A stretch of 64,000 bases of DNA from Bacteroidales bacterium (GTDB taxonomy: Bacteria > Bacteroidota > Bacteroidia > Bacteroidales > UBA3824). The position numbers and the translations under genes were made by a program. Under the pieces are notes generated by a model, which did not search any database, was not told the origin of the DNA, and worked only from the letters and a program-made list of their open reading frames with translations. The stretch is from positions 248,001 through 312,000 of the forward strand of contig JAFPZK010000053.1 of the NCBI GenBank assembly GCA_017417315.1. Direction: 5' to 3'. Positions 9,185-18,262 of the stretch are shown here, one piece after another. Every line of letters starts with the position of its first letter. Position 1 is the stretch's first letter.

Positions 9185-9571
9185 TTAAAACTTATCGTAA
9201 TCTTTTGTCGAATAGAAGTTGAATTTCATTTCCAAAACTTCCTGAAAATCTTCTCCGTATTCCAACAATTCGTCATCATCATAATACCAATTGACAACGA
9301 TTTCATAACCCGACTTTTTCATTGTGCTGAAATATTCGAGAAACCTTATTAAATATTTTGCCGAGGAGGAATTGAAATACTCAAAGTCGATTTTTACGAC
9401 TGTCTTTTCCTGAGGTTGCTCTTTATATTCCTCAATCCACTCAATCAACGGGCGGTAAACACTTTCAGTGTTTTCGGGGATAGAGCGACCGCCGAGTTCA
9501 ACAAGTCCCTTTTCGGGGTCGAGGTTGACTCTCGGAGTTTTCATATTTCCTGCGCTTACAATATGATTCAT
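9185..9571 (-). CDS. DUF1987/SiaC-family phosphoprotein
   Basis: 128-aa protein of the SiaC family (DUF1987), whose Pseudomonas member is the phosphorylatable partner in the SiaABCD biofilm and aggregation switch. Matching features are the N-terminal TPRVNLDPEKGLVELGGRSI followed by PENTESVYRPL, the EYFNSSSAKYL block (the family phosphosite Thr/Ser region), WYYDDDELLEYGEDF, and the C-terminal FNFYSTK. No SiaA-type phosphatase or SiaB-type kinase gene is adjacent. It is followed by a strong terminator and separated from fadD by 98 bp, so it is probably monocistronic. Confidence 0.85.
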   Translation of the reverse strand: MNHIVSAGNMKTPRVNLDPEKGLVELGGRSIPENTESVYRPLIEWIEEYKEQPQEKTVVKIDFEYFNSSSAKYLIRFLEYFSTMKKSGYEIVVNWYYDDDELLEYGEDFQEVLEMKFNFYSTKDYDKF

Positions 9572-9669
9572 AGCAGTTATCGTCTTTTAAAAAGTAGTTA
9601 CCTTATTCAACTTGCAAATATATTGCATTTTTTTTGATATTTCAAATTTTTTTTATTAAAATATTCTTA

Positions 9670-11577
9670 TTATTTCATAATATCTGCCAAAATTTGTAAA
9701 TTTTCTTCATCGCTGTTTTTACCTTCGGGAGTGTTCATTCTTTCTATTCGGTTTTTGTACACTTCCAAAACTTTAAATCTTACGACTTTCATCGTGGAGT
9801 TCACCATTTTGTTCTGCTCGGTAAAGATTTCCGGCAGGATAGCAAACACCGACGGTATCCACTGCTGAGGAAATTTGTTTTTGTACGAAGCATCGTTTTG
9901 AAATGCGTAAAATGATTTTTTTATCACTTCAAACATTTTTTTAGGTGAAGATATATTATGACTTGATATATAAGATTTTATTCTTGCATTGTCTAACGTT
10001 ATAAGAGCACTTGTATATTTACAATGGTCGTTATAAAGAACGCATTGTAAAATAAAATCAGAACAATTGACAACGGCATCTTCGATTTCTTCGGGAGAAT
10101 ATTTTTCGCCGTCTGCGCTTATCAGCACAGCCTTTTCTCTGCCGGTTACGACAAGAAAATTATCTTTGTCCATATATCCTAAGTCACCGGTATTGAGCCT
10201 GCGGTCTTCTGAGATTACCTCTGAGGTTGCTTTTTCGTTTTTGAAATAGCCTTTCATTACGCTAAGTCCTTTTACTGTGATGTAACCTTTTTCTCCTACG
10301 GGCAACTCTTTGCCTTCCGAGTTAAGAATTTTGCAATCTATGCCCGACAACACTCCGCCCGAAGATCCGAATTTATGTCTGTGTCTTTGATTGACACTTA
10401 TAACGGGCGAAGCCTCAGAAAGTCCGTAACCTTGCATGACGGGAATACCGATACAATTGAAAAACTGCTGTTGTTTTATGTCGAGCATTGCACCGCCGCC
10501 GATAAAAAACTTTAAATTATTGCCGAAAGTTTTACGGATTTCAGGAAAAACGATTTTTTCGGCAAGGGCATAAAACGGATAATGGAAAAATTTTTTCCAA
10601 ACGGACGGCTTTTTGAAACCGTCGTCAAAATAAATGATACCGTTTTTTAGTCCCTTATTAAAAATCCATGCTGCCAAGCCGCCTTTTTTGGCTATTCCAT
10701 CTTTAATTTTTTTGATAAAATTTCCCGTTATTGCGGGTACGGTCAACAAAAAGTCGGGATTTGTTTCCTTGATATTAAGCGGAATGTTTTTGAGTTGGTT
10801 TCTCATGCCGCCGCGAGAATCGGTGAAATAGAGTTTTATGCTGCAAAGCGTGGCGCAAAAAAATCCTATCGTGTGGGCAAAGGCATGATCTAAGGGTAAA
10901 ATCACGAGTGTTGACAAGTTTTCTTCCAAACGGAAATACTGAACCGCATCATGAGAATTTGACCAATAATTGAGGTGCGTTAACATAATGCCTTTCGGAT
11001 TGCCCGTCGTGCCGGAAGTATAACTGATTGTAACAGAGTCGTTTTCTTCAACCTCCGAAATCCTTTGAATTAATTCTAATCTCGTTGCAAGAAAATTTTC
11101 TTCTCCTTTTTTTAGCAAATCTTCGTAATAAAGTACGTTAGGGAAAAGCCTCTCGTCGGAGTTTTTTTCGTCAAGATAAATTATTTTGACACCTAAGGCT
11201 GATAACTGTTCTTTTATTTCGAGAATCCTTGAAATGCAGTTTTTGGAAACTATTACATATTTAGTTTCGGAATGTTCTATTCTGAAAGCGATTTCAGAAG
11301 GTTGAAGTTTTACACTCAGCGGTACGCATACGGCTCTTGTTTTCAAGACGGCATATTCCGAAATTATCCAACTGCTTCTGCCTTCCGACATAATGGCTAT
11401 TTTGTCATCTTTTTCAACGCCTTGGTTTATTAATGCAGCCGCCAAAAACGATGACAACTCTTCCACACGGGAGAATGAAAGAGATGTCCAACCCTCGTCC
11501 GTCTTGTCCGATACATAAATATTGTCTTTGTAATTTACTGCCGCAGCGGACAGCATTTCCAAAACTGTTCTTTTCAT
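9670..11577 (-). CDS. fadD: Long-chain acyl-CoA synthetase (AMP-binding enzyme)
   Basis: 635-aa ANL-superfamily adenylate-forming enzyme that probably activates long-chain fatty acids to acyl-CoA. It shows the A3 P-loop SYTSGTTGNPKG (185-196), A5 GYGLSEASPV, A7 NTGDLGYMD and A8 GREKAVLISADGEKYSPEEIE. The length and the C-terminal region match the Bacteroidota long-chain AMP-binding synthetase subgroup, where the exact fatty-acid range is not set by sequence. It starts 6 bp after the stop of the CarboxypepD_reg gene on the same strand, so the pair probably forms an operon. Confidence 0.9.
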   Translation of the reverse strand: MKRTVLEMLSAAAVNYKDNIYVSDKTDEGWTSLSFSRVEELSSFLAAALINQGVEKDDKIAIMSEGRSSWIISEYAVLKTRAVCVPLSVKLQPSEIAFRIEHSETKYVIVSKNCISRILEIKEQLSALGVKIIYLDEKNSDERLFPNVLYYEDLLKKGEENFLATRLELIQRISEVEENDSVTISYTSGTTGNPKGIMLTHLNYWSNSHDAVQYFRLEENLSTLVILPLDHAFAHTIGFFCATLCSIKLYFTDSRGGMRNQLKNIPLNIKETNPDFLLTVPAITGNFIKKIKDGIAKKGGLAAWIFNKGLKNGIIYFDDGFKKPSVWKKFFHYPFYALAEKIVFPEIRKTFGNNLKFFIGGGAMLDIKQQQFFNCIGIPVMQGYGLSEASPVISVNQRHRHKFGSSGGVLSGIDCKILNSEGKELPVGEKGYITVKGLSVMKGYFKNEKATSEVISEDRRLNTGDLGYMDKDNFLVVTGREKAVLISADGEKYSPEEIEDAVVNCSDFILQCVLYNDHCKYTSALITLDNARIKSYISSHNISSPKKMFEVIKKSFYAFQNDASYKNKFPQQWIPSVFAILPEIFTEQNKMVNSTMKVVRFKVLEVYKNRIERMNTPEGKNSDEENLQILADIMK

Positions 11578-11583
11578 ATTACT

Positions 11584-12675
11584 TTATCTCGAATAAAAAA
11601 CCTTTCCTGATATTTTGCCCGGAACTTTATAATTAACACTCTCCACGGTTATTTTATCAGAAATTGTGTAATTGCCCTTAACGGAATCTTTAACATCTAT
11701 GTCCGCCGAAACCGAGGATAAGGAAAACTTTCCGTTTTTTTCAGCGTAACTTACTTTACATTTAATAACGGCATTGTTCTTTAAATTCTTGTCCGAAAGC
11801 GAAAGCGCAGACTCAGAAAAGTTTTTTACTTCCAAAGTATAATCGGCTGTGGTTACTACGTTTTTGTCTTTTCTTACCGAGATTTCACCGTAATATTTTT
11901 CGGGACAAAGTGCGCCCGTGTTGATAACTTTCGGGTTCAAGCAAGTAAATGCAATTACGTAATTTTCAGGCGTTTCGCTTTTGATTGTAAAATCAAAATC
12001 TTCCAAGTTGTAAGCGTTCATAACGTTCAACTCGTAGCGCATGATGTCAAACGATGAGGTTAAATCAAAATAGTTGATTCCCGTTTCAAAATCGTTGACT
12101 TTGAAATCGCGCTTTGTAGACTGAAACTTGTAATTTAGACTTTCAAAGGCGTGCGACGACTCTTTTGAAACATACCCTTCGGAGTCGTAAGCGTTGAAAG
12201 AATAAACCGAATTTCTTGTTTTGCCGTTTTTCGTAACTGTGCTTTTGTATTCTCCCGCGTAAGCAAAGTCGCAAGAGACGTAGTTTTTAGAAAAATTTTC
12301 CAAAACGTTTTTCAACACTTTTCTTCCTGCCGCACTTTTGTCCGTGATGACAACTTCGCTGATTTTCAAGTCGTGCGGCTCCATTTTTATTTCCTTATGT
12401 CCGCCCGATAATTCCGAAACCTTAAAAGTAAGCGGAGAATAACCTACCGACGAAAACGACAAATCTTTGCCCGTCATATTTTCGGGGACTATAAGTTTAA
12501 ATTCTCCGTTGATGTCCGAAATTGTACCCGTTTTACCGCCGGTCAAAGCAATGTTAACAAAAGGCATAACCTCGCCCGTTTTTGAATCCAAAACTATACC
12601 CTCTACAACACATTCCTGCGCAAAGGCGTTTACTGACAAAAACAACGAAGCCGCTAAAAATATTTTTTTCAACAT
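11584..12675 (-). CDS. Exported CarboxypepD_reg-like domain protein
   Basis: 363-aa secreted protein with signal peptide (MLKKIFLAASLFLSVNAFA, cleavage before QE). Residues 20-105 form a carboxypeptidase-regulatory-like beta-sandwich (VEGIVLDSKTGEVMPFVNIA, then GTISDINGEFKL), the fold found at the N-terminus of SusC-type proteins. It has no TonB-dependent barrel. The remaining 250 residues are beta-rich and of unknown function. It is probably in the periplasm or outer-membrane periphery. The promoter lies 32 bp upstream of the ATG. Confidence 0.8.
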   Translation of the reverse strand: MLKKIFLAASLFLSVNAFAQECVVEGIVLDSKTGEVMPFVNIALTGGKTGTISDINGEFKLIVPENMTGKDLSFSSVGYSPLTFKVSELSGGHKEIKMEPHDLKISEVVITDKSAAGRKVLKNVLENFSKNYVSCDFAYAGEYKSTVTKNGKTRNSVYSFNAYDSEGYVSKESSHAFESLNYKFQSTKRDFKVNDFETGINYFDLTSSFDIMRYELNVMNAYNLEDFDFTIKSETPENYVIAFTCLNPKVINTGALCPEKYYGEISVRKDKNVVTTADYTLEVKNFSESALSLSDKNLKNNAVIKCKVSYAEKNGKFSLSSVSADIDVKDSVKGNYTISDKITVESVNYKVPGKISGKVFYSR

Positions 12676-12706
12676 AACTAAAATTGATACGTTTTAAAAT
12701 TTTGTT

Positions 12707-12714
12707 CAAAGGTA
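12707..12714 (-). promoter_or_regulatory. Bacteroidota -7 element for the CarboxypepD_reg/fadD operon
   Basis: On the minus strand the sequence reads TACCTTTG, a perfect TAnnTTTG match, 32 bp before the ATG at 12675. I do not see a good -33 TTTG at the usual spacing. Confidence 0.55.
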
Positions 12715-12789
12715 AAAATTAATTTTCATTCGGGAAGTTTTTTTTTATTAATCTTTGCAAAAAAAATTCACGCTTTCAAAAAAAAATTA

Positions 12790-12797
12790 TACTTTTG
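12790..12797 (+). promoter_or_regulatory. Bacteroidota -7 element for the OmpA/deaminase operon
   Basis: TACTTTTG matches TAnnTTTG, 22 bp before the ATG at 12820. No -33 TTTG is seen at the consensus distance. Confidence 0.55.
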
Positions 12798-12819
12798 GCA
12801 AAATCTTTTATTTTAGAAA

Positions 12820-13659
12820 ATGAAAAAGACACTTTTTATATTATCGGCGGCTTTGCTGTTAAATTCGTGCCTTGTTACCAAAAAGCGTTACGATACCGCC
12901 GTAATGAACGGAAAGAAATCATTAGATTCTTTAAACAGAGTTTTCAATAAGACGGTAGAAGGTTTTAATGCCTCTACTAACGTCTTGAAAATCAGTAATA
13001 CTGATAAGGATATTTCAGTAGATTCTTTAAGCCGTGAAGTCAAAAAACTCTCCGGCGACAAGGCATCTTTGAATCAAAGTCTGTTGAATACAATCAACGA
13101 TTATAAGGAGGAAAAACAGAAACTTTCTGCCAAAACACGCATGGCGGACAGCCTTATGAATATATTAACGCTTCAAGCCGCCTCTCAGGATTCGCTCAGG
13201 ACACTTGACGAGGGTCAGAAAAAAGAGTTGAACTTACTTTTGGCAACCGTCAACAAACAACTTGCAGGCACAAATCAGAGCGAGGCTTTTGCGCAGATTA
13301 CCGGCTCTAACGTAACGGTAACTTTTTCTAATGATTTTCTGTTTAAGGCGGGGACTTCGGAGATTTCGGTAAAAGGTCTTGCACTTTTGAAAAAACTTTC
13401 AGCCGTCTTAACCGTTACTGACAACTGCCGCGTACACGTTATTTCTAATACTGACAACAACGGTCAGGCTAAGACGCTTTTGGATTTAAGCGCGAGAAGG
13501 GCTGCTTCGGTGGTTTCGACCATTGCGGCAAATTCTACGCTTGCAGGCACGGCATATACCGCCTCGGGCAGAGGAATGTACAGCCCCGTGGTTGCCAACG
13601 ATAATGCGGAAAACAAAAAGAAAAACCGCAGAACGGATTTAATTATAATAAAAAACTAA
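12820..13659 (+). CDS. OmpA-family lipoprotein
   Basis: 279-aa lipoprotein with signal MKKTLFILSAALLLNSC (lipobox LLNSC, C17). A coiled-coil-like middle (about 60-135) leads to a C-terminal OmpA/Pal peptidoglycan-binding domain (about 155-279). Visible there are the FLFKAGTSEIS strand and the LSARRAASVVSTI helix with its conserved arginines. It ends NKKKNRRTDLIIIK, close to the family NRRVEI motif. It probably ties the outer membrane to peptidoglycan. Four bases separate it from the dCMP deaminase gene. Confidence 0.9.
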   Translation: MKKTLFILSAALLLNSCLVTKKRYDTAVMNGKKSLDSLNRVFNKTVEGFNASTNVLKISNTDKDISVDSLSREVKKLSGDKASLNQSLLNTINDYKEEKQKLSAKTRMADSLMNILTLQAASQDSLRTLDEGQKKELNLLLATVNKQLAGTNQSEAFAQITGSNVTVTFSNDFLFKAGTSEISVKGLALLKKLSAVLTVTDNCRVHVISNTDNNGQAKTLLDLSARRAASVVSTIAANSTLAGTAYTASGRGMYSPVVANDNAENKKKNRRTDLIIIKN

Positions 13660-13663
13660 GTTT

Positions 13664-14104
13664 ATGATGGTTAGCAAACAAGAGGCTTTGGATAGAAGAT
13701 ACCTCAGAATGTCAAGAATTTGGGCAGAAAATTCTTACTGTACGAGGCGTAAGGTCGGAGCATTAATCGTTAAGGACAAGATGATAATTTCGGACGGTTA
13801 TAACGGTACTCCGTCGGGTTTTGAAAATGTTTGCGAACTTGAAGACGGCACTACAAAACCATACGTTCTGCATGCAGAGGCAAATGCTATTACTAAGGTG
13901 GCAAAGTCGAGTAATAATTCGCTCGGAGCAACGCTTTATGTTACTGCCTCACCGTGTTTGGAATGTGCGAAACTTATAATCCAAAGCGGAATCAAGAGGG
14001 TGGTTTACAGCGAGATGTACCGCCTTGACGACGGTTTGAGACTGCTTGAAAGAGCAGGCATAGAAACCGTATTTATTAATATCGACCAAAAAGATGAACT
14101 CTAA
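13664..14104 (+). CDS. dCMP/cytidine deaminase family protein
   Basis: 146-aa zinc deaminase that probably converts dCMP to dUMP for thymidylate synthesis. Zinc and catalytic motifs are HAEANAI (His ligand, catalytic Glu) and SPCLECAKL (two Cys ligands). YNGTPSGFENVCE is the deoxynucleotide-binding block of ComEB-type dCMP deaminases. The start could be the ATG at 13664 or 13667, with no decisive signal. The gene overlaps the next (S41 protease) by 11 bp. A thymidine kinase gene lies 6 kb downstream, in the same nucleotide pathway. Confidence 0.92.
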   Translation: MMVSKQEALDRRYLRMSRIWAENSYCTRRKVGALIVKDKMIISDGYNGTPSGFENVCELEDGTTKPYVLHAEANAITKVAKSSNNSLGATLYVTASPCLECAKLIIQSGIKRVVYSEMYRLDDGLRLLERAGIETVFINIDQKDEL

Positions 14105-15731
14105 AAAATATTTACCGCTATGGGTTTTTGCGGTTTTTTTAGCGGGGTTGTTAGTCGGGAAATTTTGTTTCAGCACGACGAAAGAGGGTGTGGGAATTTC
14201 GCTTTTCAACGGAAAACCTTCAAAACTTCAAGCCGTTATCAATTTGATTGACAACCGTTATGTTGACGATATTGACATCGATTCGCTGACTGAAACGGTT
14301 ATTCCCGATATTTTTTTGAAACTTGACCCGCATACGAAATATATTTCGAGCGAAAACCGCGATCAAAGTGAGCGCAATATTAAAGGGCGTTTTTGCGGAA
14401 TAGGAGTGGAGTATTCCGTTTTAAACGATAGTATAATAGTACTTTTTACGATGCCGGAAGGTCCTTGTGAGAAAGCCGGTATTCTGCCTGGCGACAATAT
14501 CGTCAGTGCGGATTCGGTAGAATTGTCGGGCAAGATGTCAAAAACGAGTCTCCCGCTGTTGATAACGGGAGAAAAAGGCACACCCGTCATACTCGGAATC
14601 AAGCGTCAGGGTGTTGATAGTATTTTGAAAATCTCGGTAACAAGAGATGAAATCCCGTTACATTCCGTTCCGGCGGCTTTTCTGACGGATTCGGTTACGG
14701 GAGTTATCAAAATTACCTCTTTCGGCGAACAGACTTACAACGAGTTTGTTTCAAAACTTGCCGGACTGCGTGATTACGGAATCAAAAACCTGATTATTGA
14801 TTTAAGGGATAACGGCGGTGGTTTGTTATACGCCGTGCGGGACATCGGCTCTCAAATTCTTTCATTCGGCGATACGATAGTTTATACCGTCGGCAGAAAC
14901 CGTCAAAAAGAGATAGTGCTTTTGGATACCGTTTCAAAACCGCTTTGCGAAGGGCTAAGAGTTGTCTGCCTGACAAATTACGGTACGGCTTCGGCTTCTG
15001 AGATACTTTCTGGCGCGGTTCAGGACAACGACCGAGGCATTATTATCGGCAGACGGACTTTCGGCAAAGGACTTGTTCAAACGCCGTTTTCGCTCTCTGA
15101 CAATTCTTTGGTAAGGCTCACGACCTCAAGATATTACACGCCTTCGGGACGTAGTTTTCAGAAAAGTTACGGGGATTATTCTTCGGACTATTCTTCGCGA
15201 CTCAAAAACGGCGAATTTGACAGCGCGTCCGCTTACAAAGGTGATACTTTGAAGGTTTTTTTTACGAAAAACGGTCGCAAAGTTTATCAAGGCGGAGGTG
15301 TAATGCCGGATTTGTTTGTTCCCGAAAAAACGGCTTTAAGTTCGTCTTTACTAAAAAAATGCGACAAAGCGGCTTTGTATTCAAAGTTTGTTGCACGAAA
15401 ATACAACGTGTGGTTTCAGGAAGATTCTTTCGGTGTGTTGAGCGGAAAATTCGTCGATACGCTTTTTAGCGACGAAAAGTTATTAATGACGGATTTTTGG
15501 AAATTCGCAGCACTTTGCGGCATAGAAACCGATGTAAAACGGGACAAAAAAGAACTTGCCGAAATAAACAATACGATACTTAACTTAATTCGTGCAAACG
15601 CTTATTATGTAACCGGCGATTGGAACGGATATTATGAGTATCTTTATTTTAACAATCCCGACTTGGATTCAGCGGGAGGATTGCTCAGGGATTCTCTCAG
15701 GTTTAAAAAAATGTTAACGCCCGAAAAATAA
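14094..15731 (+). CDS. S41-family C-terminal processing peptidase
   Basis: 545-aa periplasmic serine protease. An N-terminal membrane anchor or signal (LPLWVFAVFLAGLLVGKF) precedes a CTP-type N-terminal region, a PDZ domain (about 95-175) with the GDNIVSADS loop, and the S41 catalytic core. The nucleophile Ser is in YGTASASEILSGAVQD and the general-base Lys is in GRRTFGKGLVQT. A roughly 170-residue C-terminal extension follows. Family members trim C-termini of envelope proteins. It overlaps the deaminase gene by 11 bp and lies 4 bp before the metallopeptidase gene. Confidence 0.92.
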   Translation: MNSKKYLPLWVFAVFLAGLLVGKFCFSTTKEGVGISLFNGKPSKLQAVINLIDNRYVDDIDIDSLTETVIPDIFLKLDPHTKYISSENRDQSERNIKGRFCGIGVEYSVLNDSIIVLFTMPEGPCEKAGILPGDNIVSADSVELSGKMSKTSLPLLITGEKGTPVILGIKRQGVDSILKISVTRDEIPLHSVPAAFLTDSVTGVIKITSFGEQTYNEFVSKLAGLRDYGIKNLIIDLRDNGGGLLYAVRDIGSQILSFGDTIVYTVGRNRQKEIVLLDTVSKPLCEGLRVVCLTNYGTASASEILSGAVQDNDRGIIIGRRTFGKGLVQTPFSLSDNSLVRLTTSRYYTPSGRSFQKSYGDYSSDYSSRLKNGEFDSASAYKGDTLKVFFTKNGRKVYQGGGVMPDLFVPEKTALSSSLLKKCDKAALYSKFVARKYNVWFQEDSFGVLSGKFVDTLFSDEKLLMTDFWKFAALCGIETDVKRDKKELAEINNTILNLIRANAYYVTGDWNGYYEYLYFNNPDLDSAGGLLRDSLRFKKMLTPEK

Positions 15732-15735
15732 ACAA

Positions 15736-16308
15736 ATGCTCAAATACGTTTTGAAATATAAGGACTTGTCTCTGACTGTAAAAAAGTATCCTGTTTCAAG
15801 AAGAATGAGGGTAATTGTTCACGGAAACGGTACGATAACGTTAACATGTCATACGCAGACTTCTAAAAATGAAATTGAAAAATTTATTGAAATTAATTAT
15901 CAATGGATTGCTGAAACCGTGAAAAAAAGTGTATATTTGCAACCTGTTCAGAATCCGTTTGAGGGGGTTGATGTGGCAGAACTCAAAAAAAAGACCGCTC
16001 TTTATGTTCCGAAAAGGTTGAAAGAGTTGGCTCTGCTTCATAATTTGGAGTATAAGGAAGTTACTATCGGTTCGGCTACTACGAAATGGGGCAGTTGTTC
16101 GCGTGATAAGCGAATCAGGATTTCGTGTTACGTAATGCTGCTAAGAGAAGAACTTATTGATTATGTGCTTCTTCATGAATTGTGTCATTTGATACATTTC
16201 AATCATTCGGCAGCCTTTCACGAGACTTTGAACAAAATGTTGCCTTCGGGTAACGAAAAACAGTTGGTTAAAGAAATTAGACAAGTATCAATACCAAAAC
16301 AAAAATAA
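15736..16308 (+). CDS. YgjP-like (DUF45) zinc metallopeptidase
   Basis: 190-aa member of the YgjP/DUF45 family of putative zinc metallopeptidases. The zinc motif HELCHLIHFNHSAAFHE is HExxH with a distal HxxxFxE glutamate. The upstream block TTKWGSCSRDKRIRISCYV is family-typical. No signal peptide, so it is probably cytoplasmic. Physiological substrates are unknown. It is embedded in an operon with 4-bp gaps on both sides. Confidence 0.88.
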   Translation: MLKYVLKYKDLSLTVKKYPVSRRMRVIVHGNGTITLTCHTQTSKNEIEKFIEINYQWIAETVKKSVYLQPVQNPFEGVDVAELKKKTALYVPKRLKELALLHNLEYKEVTIGSATTKWGSCSRDKRIRISCYVMLLREELIDYVLLHELCHLIHFNHSAAFHETLNKMLPSGNEKQLVKEIRQVSIPKQK

Positions 16309-16312
16309 AAAA

Positions 16313-16579
16313 ATGAAAAAAGCAGTCAGCATAAAAGTCAGCGGAAGGGTACAGAAAGTAGCCTACCGTCATTATGCGCGTCTTGCAGCGCAGGATTATA
16401 AAATTGCCGGCAAAATAGAAAATTGTCCCGACGGCTCGGTGTATATCGAGGCGCAGGGCGAAGAAAAAAACCTTCAAGACTTTATCGATTATTGTAAACA
16501 AGGTCCGTCTTGGGCGAGGGTTGACAATATCGAAATTCTGCCTATTGAAGTCAGAGAAGATTTGACGGAGTTTAATTAA
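16313..16579 (+). CDS. acyP: Acylphosphatase
   Basis: 88-aa ferredoxin-fold enzyme hydrolysing acyl phosphates. The motif SGRVQKVAYRHYA carries the catalytic arginine. The second signature GKIENCPDGSVYIEAQG carries the catalytic asparagine. VQKV replaces the more common VQGV, but both catalytic residues are intact. The gap to the upstream gene is 4 bp and to cheR 9 bp. Confidence 0.92.
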   Translation: MKKAVSIKVSGRVQKVAYRHYARLAAQDYKIAGKIENCPDGSVYIEAQGEEKNLQDFIDYCKQGPSWARVDNIEILPIEVREDLTEFN

Positions 16580-16588
16580 AATAAAGTT

Positions 16589-17431
16589 ATGTTTGAGGAA
16601 GAGGACGTAAAAATATTAATTAAGGCTTTAAAAGATTGCGGCGGCTATGATTTTAGCGACTACTCTCTTAAATCGTTTCTTAGGAGAGTGGAAAAAGTAT
16701 TGTATGATAATAAAATGGACATCTATACTTTGATAAACGCAATTAAAATTGACAGTGTTTTCCTCGAACAAGTCGTAAAGGACATTACCGTAAATACAAC
16801 CGAGATTTTCAGAGACCCTTCCGTATGGCAAATTATAAAGTACAGGGTTTTGCCAAAACTTCACGCTCAAAAAGAGATTAATATCTGGCATGCGGGTTGT
16901 TCGATAGGAATGGAAGTTTATTCTATGGAAATTCTTCTTTACGAGGCAGGGCTTTTGGATAAGGCAAAAATATATGCAACGGACATCAATACTGACGTTT
17001 TGAAGACGGCGGAAGAAGGAGTATTTTCTTACCGTTCGGCTTCGGAATATCTTGATAATTACAAGAAAGCCCTTTGTATAAACCCTTATAACATGGACGA
17101 AAAAATTATCGTCCCGATAGAGAAGTACTTGGATTTTAACGTACCGAAAGACACTTTGAAAATAAAACCGTTTTTGTTGTCGAAGGCAGTTTTCAAAAAA
17201 CATAATCTTGTTTCGGGTACAAATCCTTTCAACGTAAAATACGATATAATTTTGTGCCGAAACGTTTTGATATATTTTAATCAGAGGCTTCAAAACAAAT
17301 TGTTTATGGATTTTTGGAAGTATTTGTCGGAAGACGGCGTTTTGATTCTCGGTATACATGAAAGTATTTTAGGACCGATGTCCACGAAATACGATAAAAA
17401 AGGTTTGATTTATCAGAAAAAACTTTTTTGA
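16589..17431 (+). CDS. cheR: CheR-type protein-glutamate methyltransferase
   Basis: 280-aa SAM-dependent methyltransferase that methylates glutamates of chemoreceptors. A helical N-terminal domain (1-75) ends in TTEIFRD. The SAM-binding motif is WHAGCSIGMEVYS (101-112) and the acidic loop is ATDIN (D132). CRNVLIYFNQ and the C-terminal GVLILGIHES follow. The likely client is the methyl-accepting protein encoded at 22603-24711. No CheA, CheW or CheY gene is seen in the window. The stop overlaps the next start by one base (TGATG). Confidence 0.93.
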   Translation: MFEEEDVKILIKALKDCGGYDFSDYSLKSFLRRVEKVLYDNKMDIYTLINAIKIDSVFLEQVVKDITVNTTEIFRDPSVWQIIKYRVLPKLHAQKEINIWHAGCSIGMEVYSMEILLYEAGLLDKAKIYATDINTDVLKTAEEGVFSYRSASEYLDNYKKALCINPYNMDEKIIVPIEKYLDFNVPKDTLKIKPFLLSKAVFKKHNLVSGTNPFNVKYDIILCRNVLIYFNQRLQNKLFMDFWKYLSEDGVLILGIHESILGPMSTKYDKKGLIYQKKLF

Positions 17432-18261
17432 TGGAAGATTTGTTTAATATTTCGGAAAGTGGTTTTCGCAAGATAACCAGCACGGTAAGAACGGCGGGCA
17501 GTCTTGATTTGATTCATTTTGAGCCGATATTGTTGTGTCATAGAATTGAGAGATTTATGCAGTTGCACGGATACAACACTCCGGAGATGCTTGTAGAGAA
17601 AATGATCAGAGATAAGAATTTTGCCGACTTTTTTATCGAAGGTATGCGGATACCCACTACGGAAATGTTCCGCGACCCGCAAATGTGGGTAGAACTCGAA
17701 ACAAACGTTTTCCCGAAGTTTAAATACGAAAGTCTCATAAAAATTTGGGTTCCCGATATTTGCGGCGATGACGAACTTAATTCGCTGCTGATTATTTTGG
17801 AAAGGAACAATCTGCTTCAAAAGTCGATGGTGTATGCTACCTGCGGTTTTGAAAAGGGACTAAAAGAAGCGAAATATTCATTTTCTGATTTAAAGAAAAT
17901 GGAAGTCGGAAAAGAAAATTTCCGTAATGTTTTCGGTAATAAAGGAAGTTTGGAAGATTACTTTTCTAAAAACGACAAGATGTTTGTATTTTCTCATCAA
18001 CTTGCCGAAAAAGCAATTTTCTTAAAACACAACCTTATGACCGAAGCACCGCCCGATATGGGATTTAATTTGATACTTTTCCGCAACAGGGCGTTGTTTT
18101 ACAGTATGCAGGCAAGAAAAAACTGCATCGAAAAACTTTATCACAGTCTTATCGGCGGCGGATATTTTATATTGGGAATCGGAGAGACTTTACGGGGCTT
18201 GGAACAAACCACGAGTTTTATTCCTAATTCCAAAACGGAAAATATTTTTAAAAAGATTTAG
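17431..18261 (+). CDS. Degenerate CheR paralogue lacking the SAM-binding motif
   Basis: 276-aa protein that aligns with the preceding CheR along its whole length, keeping TTEMFRD (76-82) and the C-terminal GGGYFILGIGETLRG. The SAM signature AGCSIGME is replaced by PDICGDDE (108-115), the acidic ATDIN by ATCGF, and RNVLIYF by RNRALFY. It is probably catalytically dead as a methyltransferase and may act as a receptor-binding or regulatory partner. I chose the ATG at 17431, which overlaps the cheR stop, over the TTG one codon earlier. Confidence 0.8.
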   Translation: MEDLFNISESGFRKITSTVRTAGSLDLIHFEPILLCHRIERFMQLHGYNTPEMLVEKMIRDKNFADFFIEGMRIPTTEMFRDPQMWVELETNVFPKFKYESLIKIWVPDICGDDELNSLLIILERNNLLQKSMVYATCGFEKGLKEAKYSFSDLKKMEVGKENFRNVFGNKGSLEDYFSKNDKMFVFSHQLAEKAIFLKHNLMTEAPPDMGFNLILFRNRALFYSMQARKNCIEKLYHSLIGGGYFILGIGETLRGLEQTTSFIPNSKTENIFKKI

Positions 18262-18262
18262 T

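Noticed and set aside
9185..9571. Complete SiaABCD signalling module
   Set aside because: Only the SiaC-like protein is present; no PP2C phosphatase or SiaB kinase gene adjoins it.
16628..17359. 243-codon minus-strand open frame opposite cheR
   Set aside because: Complete overlap with a well-motifed CheR gene; composition is Phe/Tyr/Arg-rich nonsense typical of an antisense shadow.
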